A stretch of 64,000 nucleotides of DNA, from positions 1 to 64,000 of the forward strand of contig JADYYY010000011.1 in the NCBI GenBank assembly GCA_020853395.1, written 5' to 3'. Source of the stretch: Acidobacteriota bacterium. Its GTDB lineage: Bacteria > Acidobacteriota > Vicinamibacteria > Vicinamibacterales > SCN-69-37. The notes beneath the pieces were generated by a model. It had not been told where the DNA came from. It saw only the letters and a program-made list of their open reading frames with translations, and searched no databases. Made by a program: the position numbers and the translations under genes. The stretch's first letter is position 1; the number at the start of each line of letters is the position of its first letter. Positions 32,898-45,538 of the stretch are shown here, one piece after another.

Positions 32898-34106
32898 ATG
32901 CGTCGCGCCGTCACCTTCGTGTCCCTGCACTGTCGCTGGCCGCCGGTGGTGTGGGTCGTCATCGGCGGCATGTTCGTCATGCGGACGGCGTTCTTCATGG
33001 CCTGGCCCTTTCTCGCGATCATCCTGAGCCGCGACTTCGGGATGAGCCCGTCCGGGATCGGCGCGCTGCTCGGCGGCGCCTTCCTCGTCAGCGCGCTCGC
33101 GGGGCTCTGGGCCGGCAACCTCGGCGACCAGTTCGGACCGGTGCGCTTGATGCTCGCCGGCTGCGGCCTGGCCGCTGCCGGATACGGGTTGCTCGCGACC
33201 GGCGCAGACGTCGCGGCGATCGCCGCGGGCGCGTTGCTGGTCGGCCTCTCCCGCGCGGCGCTCGAAGCGCCGGGCAAGGCGATCATCGCCGACTGCCTCG
33301 CGGATCGCGCGCAGCGTGATCTCGCGTTCCACCTGCGCTACTTCGCCATCAACCTCGGCGGCGCCATCGGTCCGCTGCTGGGCATCGTCTTCGGGCTCAC
33401 GGCCAGGCAGACGACGTTCTGGGTGACCGCGGCGACGCACGCCACGTTCGCTGCCGTCGTCGCGGCCGTCGCCGTGCCGGCTCACGCGGCCGCCGCGCCT
33501 GGAGCACGCGAGAGCCGGACGTTCCGCGCGGCCGCGCGCGTGCTGCGCGGCGACCGGCCGTTCCAGCTCCTCGTGCTCGCGATGTTCCTGACGATGGCCG
33601 CGTACGCGCAGCTCGAGTCGACGCTGATTCAGTACGTCAGCGGGCACGACGGCGCGGTCGGCGCGCGGCTCGTGACGGCGCTGCTCATGACGAACACCAT
33701 CACGATCGTCCTGTTCCAGTTTCCGCTGCTTCGGCTGCTCAGCCCGTATCGCGTCGAGGCGCGGATCCACGTCGGCCTCGCGCTCTTCGTGGCAGGGTTC
33801 ATCGCGTATGCGCTCCTGCCCGTGCGCGGCGTCGTGCCCTGGATCGTGGCCACGTGGGTGCTCAGCGTCGGCGAGGCCATCCTGTTCCCGACGCTGCAAC
33901 TGCACGTGGATCGGATCGCGCCCTCGCACCTCAAGGGCAGCTACTACGGCGCCGCGGGACTGAGCGCGATGGGGTTCGGCCTCGGGCCGCTCGTCGGCGG
34001 CGTGCTGCTCGAGCACGCCGGCGGTTCCGTGACGTTCTCCGTCACGGCGGCGGCGACCGCCGTCTGCGGCGTGTGCTATCGGCTGGCCGATCGCCTTCGC
34101 CGCTGA
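32898..34106 (+). CDS. MFS transporter (drug/metabolite exporter type)
   Basis: The ATG at 32898 has GGAGAGG seven bases upstream, giving 402 residues; the ATG at 32859 lies inside the terminator hairpin and is rejected. About twelve hydrophobic helices are visible. Motif A appears in loop 2-3 as GNLGDQFGPVRLM, and GxxxGPLLG/GLGPLVGG-type motif C-like segments occur. The family exports drugs or small metabolites using the proton gradient. Expression is probably controlled by the attenuator immediately upstream, a layout known for antibiotic-induced exporters. The substrate is unknown. Confidence 0.88.
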   Translation: MRRAVTFVSLHCRWPPVVWVVIGGMFVMRTAFFMAWPFLAIILSRDFGMSPSGIGALLGGAFLVSALAGLWAGNLGDQFGPVRLMLAGCGLAAAGYGLLATGADVAAIAAGALLVGLSRAALEAPGKAIIADCLADRAQRDLAFHLRYFAINLGGAIGPLLGIVFGLTARQTTFWVTAATHATFAAVVAAVAVPAHAAAAPGARESRTFRAAARVLRGDRPFQLLVLAMFLTMAAYAQLESTLIQYVSGHDGAVGARLVTALLMTNTITIVLFQFPLLRLLSPYRVEARIHVGLALFVAGFIAYALLPVRGVVPWIVATWVLSVGEAILFPTLQLHVDRIAPSHLKGSYYGAAGLSAMGFGLGPLVGGVLLEHAGGSVTFSVTAAATAVCGVCYRLADRLRR

Positions 34107-34115
34107 CGCCGCGCC

Positions 34116-34835
34116 TCAGTCGAGTAGTCCGACGATGGCTCGCTCGTATAGGGATCTCTCGGGGACCCCGACGCCATACATGGCGATCCGGCCATCGCGA
34201 CCAATCAGGACGGTCGTTGGCAGGACCTGCACGCCATAGGACGACACGGTGCTCTGGTCGGCGACGCCGAGCCGATAGTCAATCCGGTGTGTTTCGGCGA
34301 ACGGTCGCACGGCGGCCCAGCCATCCTCGTCGAGCGAGAGGCCCACAACGGTGAAGCCTCGGGCGCTGTAGCGCTGCTGAAACTCTGCGAACCAGGGAAT
34401 CTCCTGGCGGCACGGCACGCACCACGTTGCCCAGAAGTTGAGCAGGACCACCTGCCCTCGAAGACTGCCCAACTGCAGGACACGCCCCGCCTGATCCAAC
34501 GCGGTGAAATCGGGTGCGACGCTGCCCGTAGCGATACCTTGGGCGGGCTGTGTGAGGGCCCCGGTCAGGCGCGTCGCCGCACTGACACAGGCCTCCACGC
34601 AGCGAGTGGCGAACACACGCGCGGTGCCGGTTGAGAGGACCGACAACGCGACCAAAGCCAGCGCCGTGCCGAGTACAGCGCGCCGACCTCGGCGTCGTCG
34701 CCAGTCAGCCAGCTTCGACCGGAGTCGTGTCAGGTGCTCCGGCGCCGTGCTGTGCACGTGAGCCCATGCCTCCGCATCCAATACACCGAGCTTCACGTCG
34801 ATCCAACGGTTCAGTGGATTCTCATCTGTCGCCAT
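34116..34835 (-). CDS. Membrane-anchored TlpA-like thioredoxin with cytoplasmic N-terminal domain (putative sigma-factor partner)
   Basis: The 239-residue protein has an unusual order. Residues 1-52 are a charged cytoplasmic region (LNRWIDVKLGVLDAEAWAHV, then a basic RLRSKLADWRRRRGRR), a single membrane helix follows near 53-72, a C-x3-C pair sits just outside (Cys79, Cys83), and residues 103-239 form a TlpA/AhpC-type thioredoxin with WCVPC (Cys139, Cys142) and the cis-Pro in VLPTT. The gene overlaps the ECF sigma factor by 14 bases. The position is that of an anti-sigma factor, and a cytoplasmic domain plus a periplasmic redox domain could transmit thiol status. No zinc-finger anti-sigma motif is visible, so this role is inference; a plain cytochrome c-maturation or thiol reductase remains possible. 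Confidence 0.85.
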   Translation of the reverse strand: MATDENPLNRWIDVKLGVLDAEAWAHVHSTAPEHLTRLRSKLADWRRRRGRRAVLGTALALVALSVLSTGTARVFATRCVEACVSAATRLTGALTQPAQGIATGSVAPDFTALDQAGRVLQLGSLRGQVVLLNFWATWCVPCRQEIPWFAEFQQRYSARGFTVVGLSLDEDGWAAVRPFAETHRIDYRLGVADQSTVSSYGVQVLPTTVLIGRDGRIAMYGVGVPERSLYERAIVGLLD

Positions 34836-35361
34836 ATCGCCTCACGCACTCCGCGCGAAAGGCCCGCTGAGCTCGCCCGAGCAGCGTGCCGATCGACGCG
34901 GGATTGATGTTCAGCGCCAACGCCATTTCGCCGTAAGCCAACCCATGGCTCCGCAAGACGAGCATCTCCGCATCTCGACGCCGGAGCGCTGCGAGCACTG
35001 TCCTCACCGCCTGCTGAGCTTCGGCCGTGGTGTGAACTTCCTCTGGCGTCCGAGGACGGCGGGACAGCGCCGCGATCATGCGGTCGTACCGTGACCCGCG
35101 CATAGAGCGGCGCAACTCGTCGATCGCGAGCCGCGCGGCCACCCGATACAGCCAGCCTGGCCCGATCTCAGAGCCTGGGGATCGGCGGTGGGCCCACTTG
35201 AGGAACACATCCACGGCAAGCTCTTCCGCCCGGGCGCGGTCCCGAATGACGCGCGCGACCAGACGTAGGACCGACTCGTAATGCGCTAGAAACAGCGACT
35301 CGAGATCGGCCGGCGTACTGCCGGTAACCGACGCCGGCAGCACATCATCGTGGGCTTTCAC
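34822..35361 (-). CDS. ECF-type RNA polymerase sigma factor
   Basis: A 179-residue sigma factor starting at GTG 35361. Region 2 spans about 20-90 (LESLFLAHYESVLRLVARVI, then RARAEELAVDVFLKW and WLYRVAARLAIDELRR). Region 4 spans about 115-175 (AVRTVLAALRRRDAEMLVLRSHGLAYGEMALALNI is the helix-turn-helix area, ending in LLGRAQRAFRAEC). It belongs to the two-domain ECF group and probably directs a small regulon. The following gene, overlapping by 14 bases, encodes a membrane-anchored thioredoxin that may control it. Base composition is somewhat lower in GC than the neighbours. Confidence 0.9.
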   Translation of the reverse strand: MKAHDDVLPASVTGSTPADLESLFLAHYESVLRLVARVIRDRARAEELAVDVFLKWAHRRSPGSEIGPGWLYRVAARLAIDELRRSMRGSRYDRMIAALSRRPRTPEEVHTTAEAQQAVRTVLAALRRRDAEMLVLRSHGLAYGEMALALNINPASIGTLLGRAQRAFRAECVRRYGDR

Positions 35362-35476
35362 ATGCTCATAGACGTCCGGGGAAGCCGATTTGTGACATGC
35401 GCCAGGGTGTGAACGGGCCGCCCGGCCCTGTGGCTCTGTGTGGATGCTGAGGAGGACCGCGGCGACGACAAACGAA

Positions 35477-35504
35477 AACGCCGAGCTCGCAGGAGCTCGG
35501 CGTT
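35477..35504 (-). terminator. Intrinsic terminator of lon
   Basis: AACGCCGAGCTC-GCAG-GAGCTCGGCGTT is a perfect 12-bp stem with a four-base loop. Read on the minus strand it is followed by TTTTCGTTTG, an acceptable U-tract, 38 bases beyond the lon stop. It most likely ends the lon transcript. Confidence 0.85.
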
Positions 35505-35541
35505 CACTTTCCCGTGAGCCGTCAGTCCTAAACCGTAAGGA

Positions 35542-37920
<2,379 letters not shown>

Positions 37921-38018
37921 GGACGAGCTATCGGGCTGATGCGGCCGGTGCGGCCGGCGCGGCGCCGGCAGACGCGATCGGATCAGCGGCACGCAGGCAC
38001 GCCGACGGGCGCGCTGGC

Positions 38019-39263
<1,245 letters not shown>

Positions 39264-39325
39264 CGCCCTGCCCGCGCCTCTGGTTATCGGTATCGTCCGC
39301 AGCCGCCTGTAGCCGGACGGCCGCG

Positions 39326-39928
39326 CTATGCGCGACGACTCAAGATATCGTCAATGATACCGTATTCCTTCGCCTGACCCGCCCCCATGATGTAGTCGCG
39401 ATCGGTGTCCTCCTGGATGCGGGAGAGCGGCTGGCCGGTGTGGTGCGACAGGATTTCGTTGAGGCGCTCGCGCATGCGCAGGATTTCCTTCGCATGGATG
39501 TCGATGTCGGTCGCCTGGCCCGCCAGGCCCGACAGCCACGGCTGATGAATCAGGATCCGGGAGTTCGGCAGCGCGTACCGCTTGCCCTTGGCGCCGGCCG
39601 TGAGCAGCACCGCGGCCATCGACGCCGCCTGGCCGATGCAGTACGTCGCGACGTCCGGCTTGATGAACTGCATGGTGTCGTAGATCGCCAGCCCCGCCGT
39701 GATCGATCCGCCCGGTGAGTTGACGTAGAGCGTGATGTCGCGCTCGGGGTCCTCCGCCTCGAGGAAGAGCATCTGCGCGATCACCAGATTGGCCACCGCG
39801 TCGTCGATCGGCGTGCCGATGAAGATGATGCTGTCCTTGAGCAGCCGCGAGAAGATGTCGTACGCGCGCTCGCCCCGGTTCGTCTGCTCGACGACCATGG
39901 GGATGAGTTGCGATCGGTAGTCCGTCAT
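39326..39928 (-). CDS. clpP: ClpP protease subunit
   Basis: Chosen start ATG at 39928 has GGAAGGA just upstream and yields 200 residues starting [20 protein letters not shown]; a longer frame from 39988 would overlap tig. The catalytic triad is Ser103 (GQAASMAA), His128 (ILIHQP) and Asp178 (in DTDRDY). The [19 protein letters not shown] stretch is diagnostic. It forms the tetradecameric peptidase of ClpXP. The ClpX gene follows on the same strand, as in most bacteria. Confidence 0.96.
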   Translation of the reverse strand: MTDYRSQLIPMVVEQTNRGERAYDIFSRLLKDSIIFIGTPIDDAVANLVIAQMLFLEAEDPERDITLYVNSPGGSITAGLAIYDTMQFIKPDVATYCIGQAASMAAVLLTAGAKGKRYALPNSRILIHQPWLSGLAGQATDIDIHAKEILRMRERLNEILSHHTGQPLSRIQEDTDRDYIMGAGQAKEYGIIDDILSRRA

Positions 39929-39984
39929 AGTCCTTCCGTATATCGGCACGATGGGGCCAGGGGTGACCCTGCCCGCGGCGGCCG

Positions 39985-41307
39985 TCACCCGGTGACGACC
40001 TGCGCCCGCTCGATCAGCCAGGTCATGGTCTTCTCGCGCTGGATGCCGGCCCGGATCCGATCCAGCGCGCCGTCCTTCTCGAGCCGCGCCCGCACGGCCG
40101 TCGGCGTGTGCCCCGCGCGCTCGGCGTAGCGCTCGATCTCCGCCGCGACGTCCTCGCCGGTCGCCTCGATGCCTTCGCGGCGCGCGATCTCGTCCAGCAC
40201 GAGCGTGCTGCGCACCGTGGCCGACGCGGTCTCCCGCTGCCGGTCCCGGAAGTCGCGCCAGTCGACGTTCGCCGACATCGGATCGATGCCCTGTTCCATC
40301 AGCCGCCGCACGAAGTCCTCGAGCCGGCGATCGATCTCCTGCTCGACGAGCACGTCCGGCACGATCGTCAGGCGGCTCCCCAGCTCCTGCAGGAGCTGGT
40401 GGCGCATGGTGTGCTCGGCCTCCTGCTCGGCGCCGCGCTGCAGGTCCTCGCGCACGCGCGTGCGCAGCTCCTCGAGCGTCGCGAGGTCGCTCACTTCCTT
40501 CGCGAAGCCGTCGTCGAGCGGCAGCACGTGCTTCCGCCGGATCCCTTTGACCGTCACGTGGTAGTCGACGGTCGCGCCCGCGAGGTCGGCCGGGTCGTGG
40601 TCGGCGGGGTAGGTGACGGTGAACTCGCGCGTATCGCCCGCCACGACGCCGAGGAGCGGCTCGTCGAAGCCGGGCGGGTTGGCGGTGTGGCCCAGCTCGA
40701 CCGTGACGTTCGTCATCGGCTCCGGCTCGCCGTCCTGCTCGCCGGGCGCCGGCGCCGCTTCGCCGGCGAGCGCGATGCGCCGCGCGCGCCGCGTCCGCGT
40801 GAGGTCCACGAGCAGCGTGTCGCCGGCGGCGGCCGCGCGATCCTCGACCGGCTCCCAGCGCGCGTGCCGCTCCTGCAGGTGCTCGAGCGCGTGATCGACG
40901 GCGCCGACTTCCAGCACCGCCGGCGGCTTGCTGAGCGAGATCCCGGCGTACTCGCCCGGATCGATCGGCGGCAGCGTCTCGAAGTCCGCGACGAAGGTGA
41001 GCGGCTGGCCCTCCTCGAGCACCACGTCCTTGATGTCCGGCGAGGCGACGGGTGAGAGGCCGCGCTCCCGCAGCGCCTCGCCCAGCACGCGCGGAATCAG
41101 ATCGTGGGCGACGTCGTGGAGAATCTGGTCCTTGTACCGCTGTTTGACGACGCCGGCCGGCACCTTGCCGGGCCGGAACCCCGGCACCCGCGCCGATCGG
41201 CTGTACGCGCGCGCCACGCGATCGATCTCCGCGCTCACGACGCCGGGTTCGATCTCGAACGAAAGATGCTTGCGGGTTTCGGAGACCTCGGTGAACTCTG
41301 TCTTCAT
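39985..41307 (-). CDS. tig: Trigger factor
   Basis: The 440-residue ribosome-associated chaperone has all three regions. The N-terminal ribosome-binding domain shows the signature [16 protein letters not shown] (near residues 43-58), an FKBP-type PPIase domain lies near 155-245 (with a short acidic insert, EQDGEPEPM), and a helical C-terminal chaperone arm follows. It binds nascent chains at the ribosome exit. It is the first gene of the tig-clpP-clpX-lon cluster and its ATG at 41307 begins [13 protein letters not shown]. Confidence 0.95.
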   Translation of the reverse strand: MKTEFTEVSETRKHLSFEIEPGVVSAEIDRVARAYSRSARVPGFRPGKVPAGVVKQRYKDQILHDVAHDLIPRVLGEALRERGLSPVASPDIKDVVLEEGQPLTFVADFETLPPIDPGEYAGISLSKPPAVLEVGAVDHALEHLQERHARWEPVEDRAAAAGDTLLVDLTRTRRARRIALAGEAAPAPGEQDGEPEPMTNVTVELGHTANPPGFDEPLLGVVAGDTREFTVTYPADHDPADLAGATVDYHVTVKGIRRKHVLPLDDGFAKEVSDLATLEELRTRVREDLQRGAEQEAEHTMRHQLLQELGSRLTIVPDVLVEQEIDRRLEDFVRRLMEQGIDPMSANVDWRDFRDRQRETASATVRSTLVLDEIARREGIEATGEDVAAEIERYAERAGHTPTAVRARLEKDGALDRIRAGIQREKTMTWLIERAQVVTG

Positions 41308-41402
41308 CAGTCGCTCAGCTCGGCAATGCCCGAATCCATCAAATCACGAAACAGGCGCTCGAATTCCGACAGGCCAGACGCGCAATCTCCAGGGGCAAGG
41401 AA

Positions 41403-41486
41403 TGCGAAAGGGGGGAGTCGAACCCCCACGGCCTTCCGGCCACCGGATCCTAAGTCCGGCGCGTCTGCCAGTTCCGCCACTTTCGC
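41403..41486 (-). tRNA. tRNA-Leu(UAG)
   Basis: A complete cloverleaf reads on the minus strand. The acceptor stem GCGAAAG pairs with CTTTCGC, the anticodon stem CCGGA/TCCGG encloses loop CTTAGGA with anticodon TAG, and there is a long variable arm of the leucine type (TGGCCGGAAGGCCGT) and a GGGGG-TTCGACT-CCCCC T-arm. The discriminator is A. CCA is not encoded. Confidence 0.95.
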
Positions 41487-41620
41487 GTGGAGGGCCGCTC
41501 ACACGATAGCAGGTTCGAGGCCGGCCGGGCACGCGTGAGCGAACACCCGGCGGCGCTGGACGGCCGGCGATGCGGGCCCGGCGGCTTACGCCGCGGAGAG
41601 GTTCCCGACCCTCGCCCGCG

Positions 41621-44209
41621 TCAGAAATTGATCCACCGGCTGAGCTTGATCAGGAAGACGTTCGTGGAGGGCGCGTCGAATGTCTCGCCGAAGTTCCGGC
41701 CGAACCGGAACGCCCCATCGTCGAGGACCGTCTCGCGCCCCTGCTGCCACACGACGAACAGCGTGGAGCCCGGGCGGTATTCCCAGCGCAGCACGTTGGT
41801 CGTCCGGAACGAGAGGTAGTTGAAGTCCGGCGAGCCCGAGTAGGCGAAGGGCGCGTATCGCTCCGCTTCGGTCGGTGCCCGCCCGTCGACGAGCTCCCGG
41901 AACGACGAGTAGGCGCCGCTCGACACGAACGGCCGCGCGTAGACCTGCAACGTGAGCGTCGGGCGGATCGTGTAGCTCGCGCGCACGCTCACGCCCACGC
42001 TCGTCTGGTCGATCTGGCCGAAGACGTAGCGCGTCGCGCCGCCATCGTCGGTGATCGCTTCGACCCACTGCGCGTTGGCCTGGTTCCGGCTCCACTCGAC
42101 CCGCGGGTTGACCGACAGCGCGGCGCTCGGCCGGAGCGTCACGCCGAACGTGACCTCGCGCTGCTTCGACGACTGGCGGTTGTAGCCCCAGAAGAGGAAG
42201 AGGTTGCCGGTGGCGAGCCGGCGGTTGTCGGTGTCGAGATAGCCCCACTGGCTCATGCCGCCCGGGATGTAGCCGCCGGGCCCGCCGCGCGTCAGCCGGT
42301 CCTCGAAGCGCTCGGCGAAGACGTTGACGCCGGTGCCCCAGGCCCAGCCGCTGTTGTACGCCCAGTGCGAGTTGACGTTGACGCCGAGGTCGCGGCGGTC
42401 GCCGTCGTGGTTGAAGGCCCACCAGTTGTTGAAGTTGATGTTCTTGTTGCGGACGTGCTTGCCCTGCTTGTCGCTGCGGATCTGGAACCAGGCATTGCTC
42501 CAGATCTCGTCGGCGCGACGCTGGAAGCCGAGATCGTTGACGTCGTAGCCGGGCGACCGGAACCCGGCGTTGACGTTGCCCCGCGTGCGCTGGCCGCTGA
42601 TCTTGCTGAACGAGACGCCGGCGCTCTGTCCGTCGAGCTGCGTGCGGAGCGGGTCGTAGGACAGCGTGCGGGCATCGGGGCGCTGAAAGCTGTGGACGTT
42701 GCTGATCTGCAGCCGATCGATCGCCTCGGCCGAGCCGCGCACGGTGCTGCCGGACCAGTAGCCTTGGAGGCTGTACCGGCCGTCGGCGAGCCGCCAGTCG
42801 CCGTCGACCACGCCGACGACGGCCGAGTCGGGCAGGAAGCTCAGGTCCTGGTCGAGCTGGCGGAGCGTGCTCGTCGCCATCACGCTCACGCGCGAGTTGT
42901 CGTCGAACTCCCGGCTCACGCGCGCGACGGTGTACTGGCTGAGCGGCTCGACCGCGGAGGTCGAGCGCACGGACGGCGTGCCGGACACGATCTCGGCCCG
43001 CTCGGCCGCGGTCACCGCGTGCATCGCCCCGACGGCGAACTTGCCGACGCGGCCGGTGACCTTGGCGGCGCCGAGCACCGTCGAGTTGGCCGGCTGCGCT
43101 GCGAAGCCGCCGTCCGGCGCGCTCACGGACCGCTGGGGCGCCCGGCCGATCCGGCGCGAATAGAACACGTTGTTGAACGAGAAATTGCCCGAGCCTTCGA
43201 CGAAGAACGGGCGCCGTTCCTCGAAGTAGGTCTCGAACGCGCCCAGGTTGACCACGGCCGGGTCTGCTTCGACCTGGCCGAAATCCGGGTTCACGGCCGC
43301 CGTCAGCGTGAGGCCGCTGGTGATGCGGTACTTGAGGTCCACGCCGAGCGCGCCCGTGCTGGCCGGCGAGCGGGTGAGCGGGTTGTCGGCTGCCACCGGG
43401 GCCGTCGTCGTCTCCGCGAGGACGTAGGGCATCAGTTCCAGCCGCTTCGGCTCGTCGGAGATCGCGACGCCGCGCAGCTCGCCGAACGACGAGACGTACC
43501 CGCTCGCGCTCTTCGCGAGCAGCGGCCAGGTGACCGTCTCGTTCGTCTTCGGCATGCGGCGCACGACCGCGAACCCGAGGCCGCGCGCCGGATCGCCGTT
43601 GAAGCGCAACTGGGAGAACGGGATCCGGAACTCCGCGCGCCAGCCGTCGGCCTCGCGGCTGACCGCGACGTCCCAGACGGCGTCCCATCCGCGGTCGCTG
43701 TTCGTATCGTTGAACCAGTAGGCGTCGAACTTCACGCCGGTCGGGTTGACGCCGAACTCGTAGGCGGTGCGCCGATCGTGGTACGAGTCGACCAGCACCG
43801 ACACCCAGTCGGACGGGGACGCCTCGTCGCGCCGCGTGAGGATGCCGACGAGGCGCTGCGGATCGGGGTCTTGCGCGTGGACGCCGACGTAGAGCGATGT
43901 GCGGTCGAAGAGCACCTTCACGTCGGTGACGTAGGTCGGCGCGGCGCCTTCGCTCGGCTCGCGCTGGACGAAGTCGCTCACCGGCACGGCCGCGTTCCAC
44001 CCGCGTTCCGACAGGACGCCGTCGATGTGGATCGTGTCGGCCGGCAGGGCCACCGGCATGGCCTCGATGACCCCCGGGATCCTCGCGCGGGCGCCCTCGG
44101 ACGGCACGCGCGCGGTCACGGGCACGGCGGCTGCGCCGGCGAGCACGGCCGAGACGACGGATCGAAGGATGGGCGAACGGCGGCGGGCCATCATGGCGTT
44201 GGACGACAA
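41621..44209 (-). CDS. Outer-membrane protein with CBM9-like N-terminus and DUF5916 barrel
   Basis: An 862-residue exported protein. After a signal peptide (VVSAVLAGAAAVPVTA), residues 55-240 resemble a carbohydrate-binding family 9 domain (IHIDGVLSERGWNAAVPV, then LYVGVHAQDPDP and WRAEFRIPFSQLRF). The rest, from about 250, is a long beta-strand-rich DUF5916 region ending in Phe (WINF), consistent with an outer-membrane barrel. A YFEERRPFFVEGSGNF segment is a hallmark of this family. DUF5916 proteins are frequent in Acidobacteriota and Bacteroidota; their substrate is unknown. It ends near tRNA-Leu and lies directly downstream of the WYL regulator on the same strand (31-bp gap). Confidence 0.9.
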   Translation of the reverse strand: MSSNAMMARRRSPILRSVVSAVLAGAAAVPVTARVPSEGARARIPGVIEAMPVALPADTIHIDGVLSERGWNAAVPVSDFVQREPSEGAAPTYVTDVKVLFDRTSLYVGVHAQDPDPQRLVGILTRRDEASPSDWVSVLVDSYHDRRTAYEFGVNPTGVKFDAYWFNDTNSDRGWDAVWDVAVSREADGWRAEFRIPFSQLRFNGDPARGLGFAVVRRMPKTNETVTWPLLAKSASGYVSSFGELRGVAISDEPKRLELMPYVLAETTTAPVAADNPLTRSPASTGALGVDLKYRITSGLTLTAAVNPDFGQVEADPAVVNLGAFETYFEERRPFFVEGSGNFSFNNVFYSRRIGRAPQRSVSAPDGGFAAQPANSTVLGAAKVTGRVGKFAVGAMHAVTAAERAEIVSGTPSVRSTSAVEPLSQYTVARVSREFDDNSRVSVMATSTLRQLDQDLSFLPDSAVVGVVDGDWRLADGRYSLQGYWSGSTVRGSAEAIDRLQISNVHSFQRPDARTLSYDPLRTQLDGQSAGVSFSKISGQRTRGNVNAGFRSPGYDVNDLGFQRRADEIWSNAWFQIRSDKQGKHVRNKNINFNNWWAFNHDGDRRDLGVNVNSHWAYNSGWAWGTGVNVFAERFEDRLTRGGPGGYIPGGMSQWGYLDTDNRRLATGNLFLFWGYNRQSSKQREVTFGVTLRPSAALSVNPRVEWSRNQANAQWVEAITDDGGATRYVFGQIDQTSVGVSVRASYTIRPTLTLQVYARPFVSSGAYSSFRELVDGRAPTEAERYAPFAYSGSPDFNYLSFRTTNVLRWEYRPGSTLFVVWQQGRETVLDDGAFRFGRNFGETFDAPSTNVFLIKLSRWINF

Positions 44210-44240
44210 CGGCGCGCCCGAGGTTGGCGGCGCCGATCGA

Positions 44241-45224
44241 TCACCCCGGATAATTCGCCGCCGCGCGTCGCAGTTCGCCCGCGATGGCCGAGGCCAGCGC
44301 CTGCGGCTGGCGCACGCGCACGCCGGCGCCGAATCCGAGAATCCAGCTCCGCAGCGCCCAGTCGTCCGACACCGCGAGCCTCATGCGCAGCGCGCCGTCC
44401 GGCAGATCCTCGAGCTGCTGCGACTCGTGCCAGACGCGCCCGCGAACGAACGCGGCCAACCGGGGCTCGAACTCGATCTCCACGGACACCGGTTCGGCCC
44501 AGAACACGCCCATCGACGCGCCGAAGAGGTCGGCCGGCAGCTCGCGCGTCCGCTTGAACGTGTCCTCGGTGACGCTCAGCCGCTCGATGCGCTCGCTGGC
44601 GAACGTACGGAACGCGTCGTACTGCGGGACCCATGCGACCAGATACAAGCCGCCCTGGGCCAGCGCCAGCCTGTAGGGCTCGACGCGATACGACTTGGCG
44701 CGGTTGCTCGTGGCGGAAAAATACCGCATCTCGACAATCCGGCGGTCGCGCGTGGCGTCGAACAGCCGCCGCGCGACGTCGATGGTCTGGTCCGAAGCCC
44801 GGCCGGCGCGTGGTCCGGCTTTTGCTGACAGGACCTGTGGCAGTGTCGAGAGAAACTCGCGCATCCTCGGATTCAACGCGCGTTCGACTTTCGAGAACGC
44901 CTGGCGCAGTTCGTCGGCGAGCGGCCAGCCCGGCAGGCTCTCGACGACGGCGCGGCTCAGGTACAGCGCGGCGACGTCGGCCACCGACAGGCCTTCCTGC
45001 ACCGCGTGGAACGGCGACGCGCCGAGCTTCCACCGCTTCGTCTCGTTCTCCTCGCCCTCGTCGTAGATCGAGAACCCCGCTTCCTGCAGCGCCTGCAGGT
45101 CGCGCCGGATGGTGCGGGTGGACACGCGAACGAGCGCGGCCAGCTCGTGGATGGTGACGCCGGTGCGGCGCGTTTCGATCTCGCGGAGCACCTGCCACTG
45201 CCGAATGACCTCGGCGTTACGCAT
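44241..45224 (-). CDS. WYL-domain transcriptional regulator
   Basis: From the ATG at 45224 (MRNAEVIRQWQVLREIETRR) 327 residues are read. Residues 1-60 form an HTH_11-type winged helix (VTIHELAALVRVSTRTIRRDLQALQEAG). Residues 140-220 carry the WYL ligand-sensing domain, with the family triad partly changed (YLVAWVPQYDAFRTFASERIE), and a WCX-like C-terminal part follows. Such proteins respond to nucleic acid or small ligands and often regulate stress or defence genes. The DUF5916 gene 31 bp downstream could be co-transcribed. Confidence 0.9.
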   Translation of the reverse strand: MRNAEVIRQWQVLREIETRRTGVTIHELAALVRVSTRTIRRDLQALQEAGFSIYDEGEENETKRWKLGASPFHAVQEGLSVADVAALYLSRAVVESLPGWPLADELRQAFSKVERALNPRMREFLSTLPQVLSAKAGPRAGRASDQTIDVARRLFDATRDRRIVEMRYFSATSNRAKSYRVEPYRLALAQGGLYLVAWVPQYDAFRTFASERIERLSVTEDTFKRTRELPADLFGASMGVFWAEPVSVEIEFEPRLAAFVRGRVWHESQQLEDLPDGALRMRLAVSDDWALRSWILGFGAGVRVRQPQALASAIAGELRRAAANYPG

Positions 45225-45299
45225 AGCGCGGCAAGAGTGTACCCGTATGACCTCCGCTGTCACACGGGGTCGGTATCGTGAATCCAGCAGGAGGCCCTC

Positions 45300-45500
45300 A
45301 TGACCCGCGTGGATGGCACGTCAGCCCGGCAGCTCGACCTCATCGATGATCGCGGCACGCCGCTCGTTCCCCGGCAGCGGGGCGTCCGGCCGGCGCGCAT
45401 GCGCCTCGTCCCGCGTGACATCTACGCGGAGCTCGAACGCCGCCGGCGCCGCGCCCAGCGGGCCGCCCGGCATCTCGTGGATCGCGACGACGAGCGCTGA
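45300..45500 (+). CDS. Small basic protein of unknown function
   Basis: A 66-residue frame with a near-perfect ribosome binding site, AGGAGG at 45289-45294, five bases before the ATG. The peptide is Arg-rich: an N-terminal RQLDLIDDRGTPLVPRQRG segment and a likely basic helix (DIYAELERRRRRAQRAARHL) near 40-58. It is divergent from the WYL regulator and convergent with glutamate dehydrogenase. No homologue is recognised. The ribosome site is the main reason to believe it. Confidence 0.5.
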   Translation: MTRVDGTSARQLDLIDDRGTPLVPRQRGVRPARMRLVPRDIYAELERRRRRAQRAARHLVDRDDER

Positions 45501-45538
45501 CCGCTGGCTCGAGCGCGGCCGGCGTCAGCGCCGGCGTC

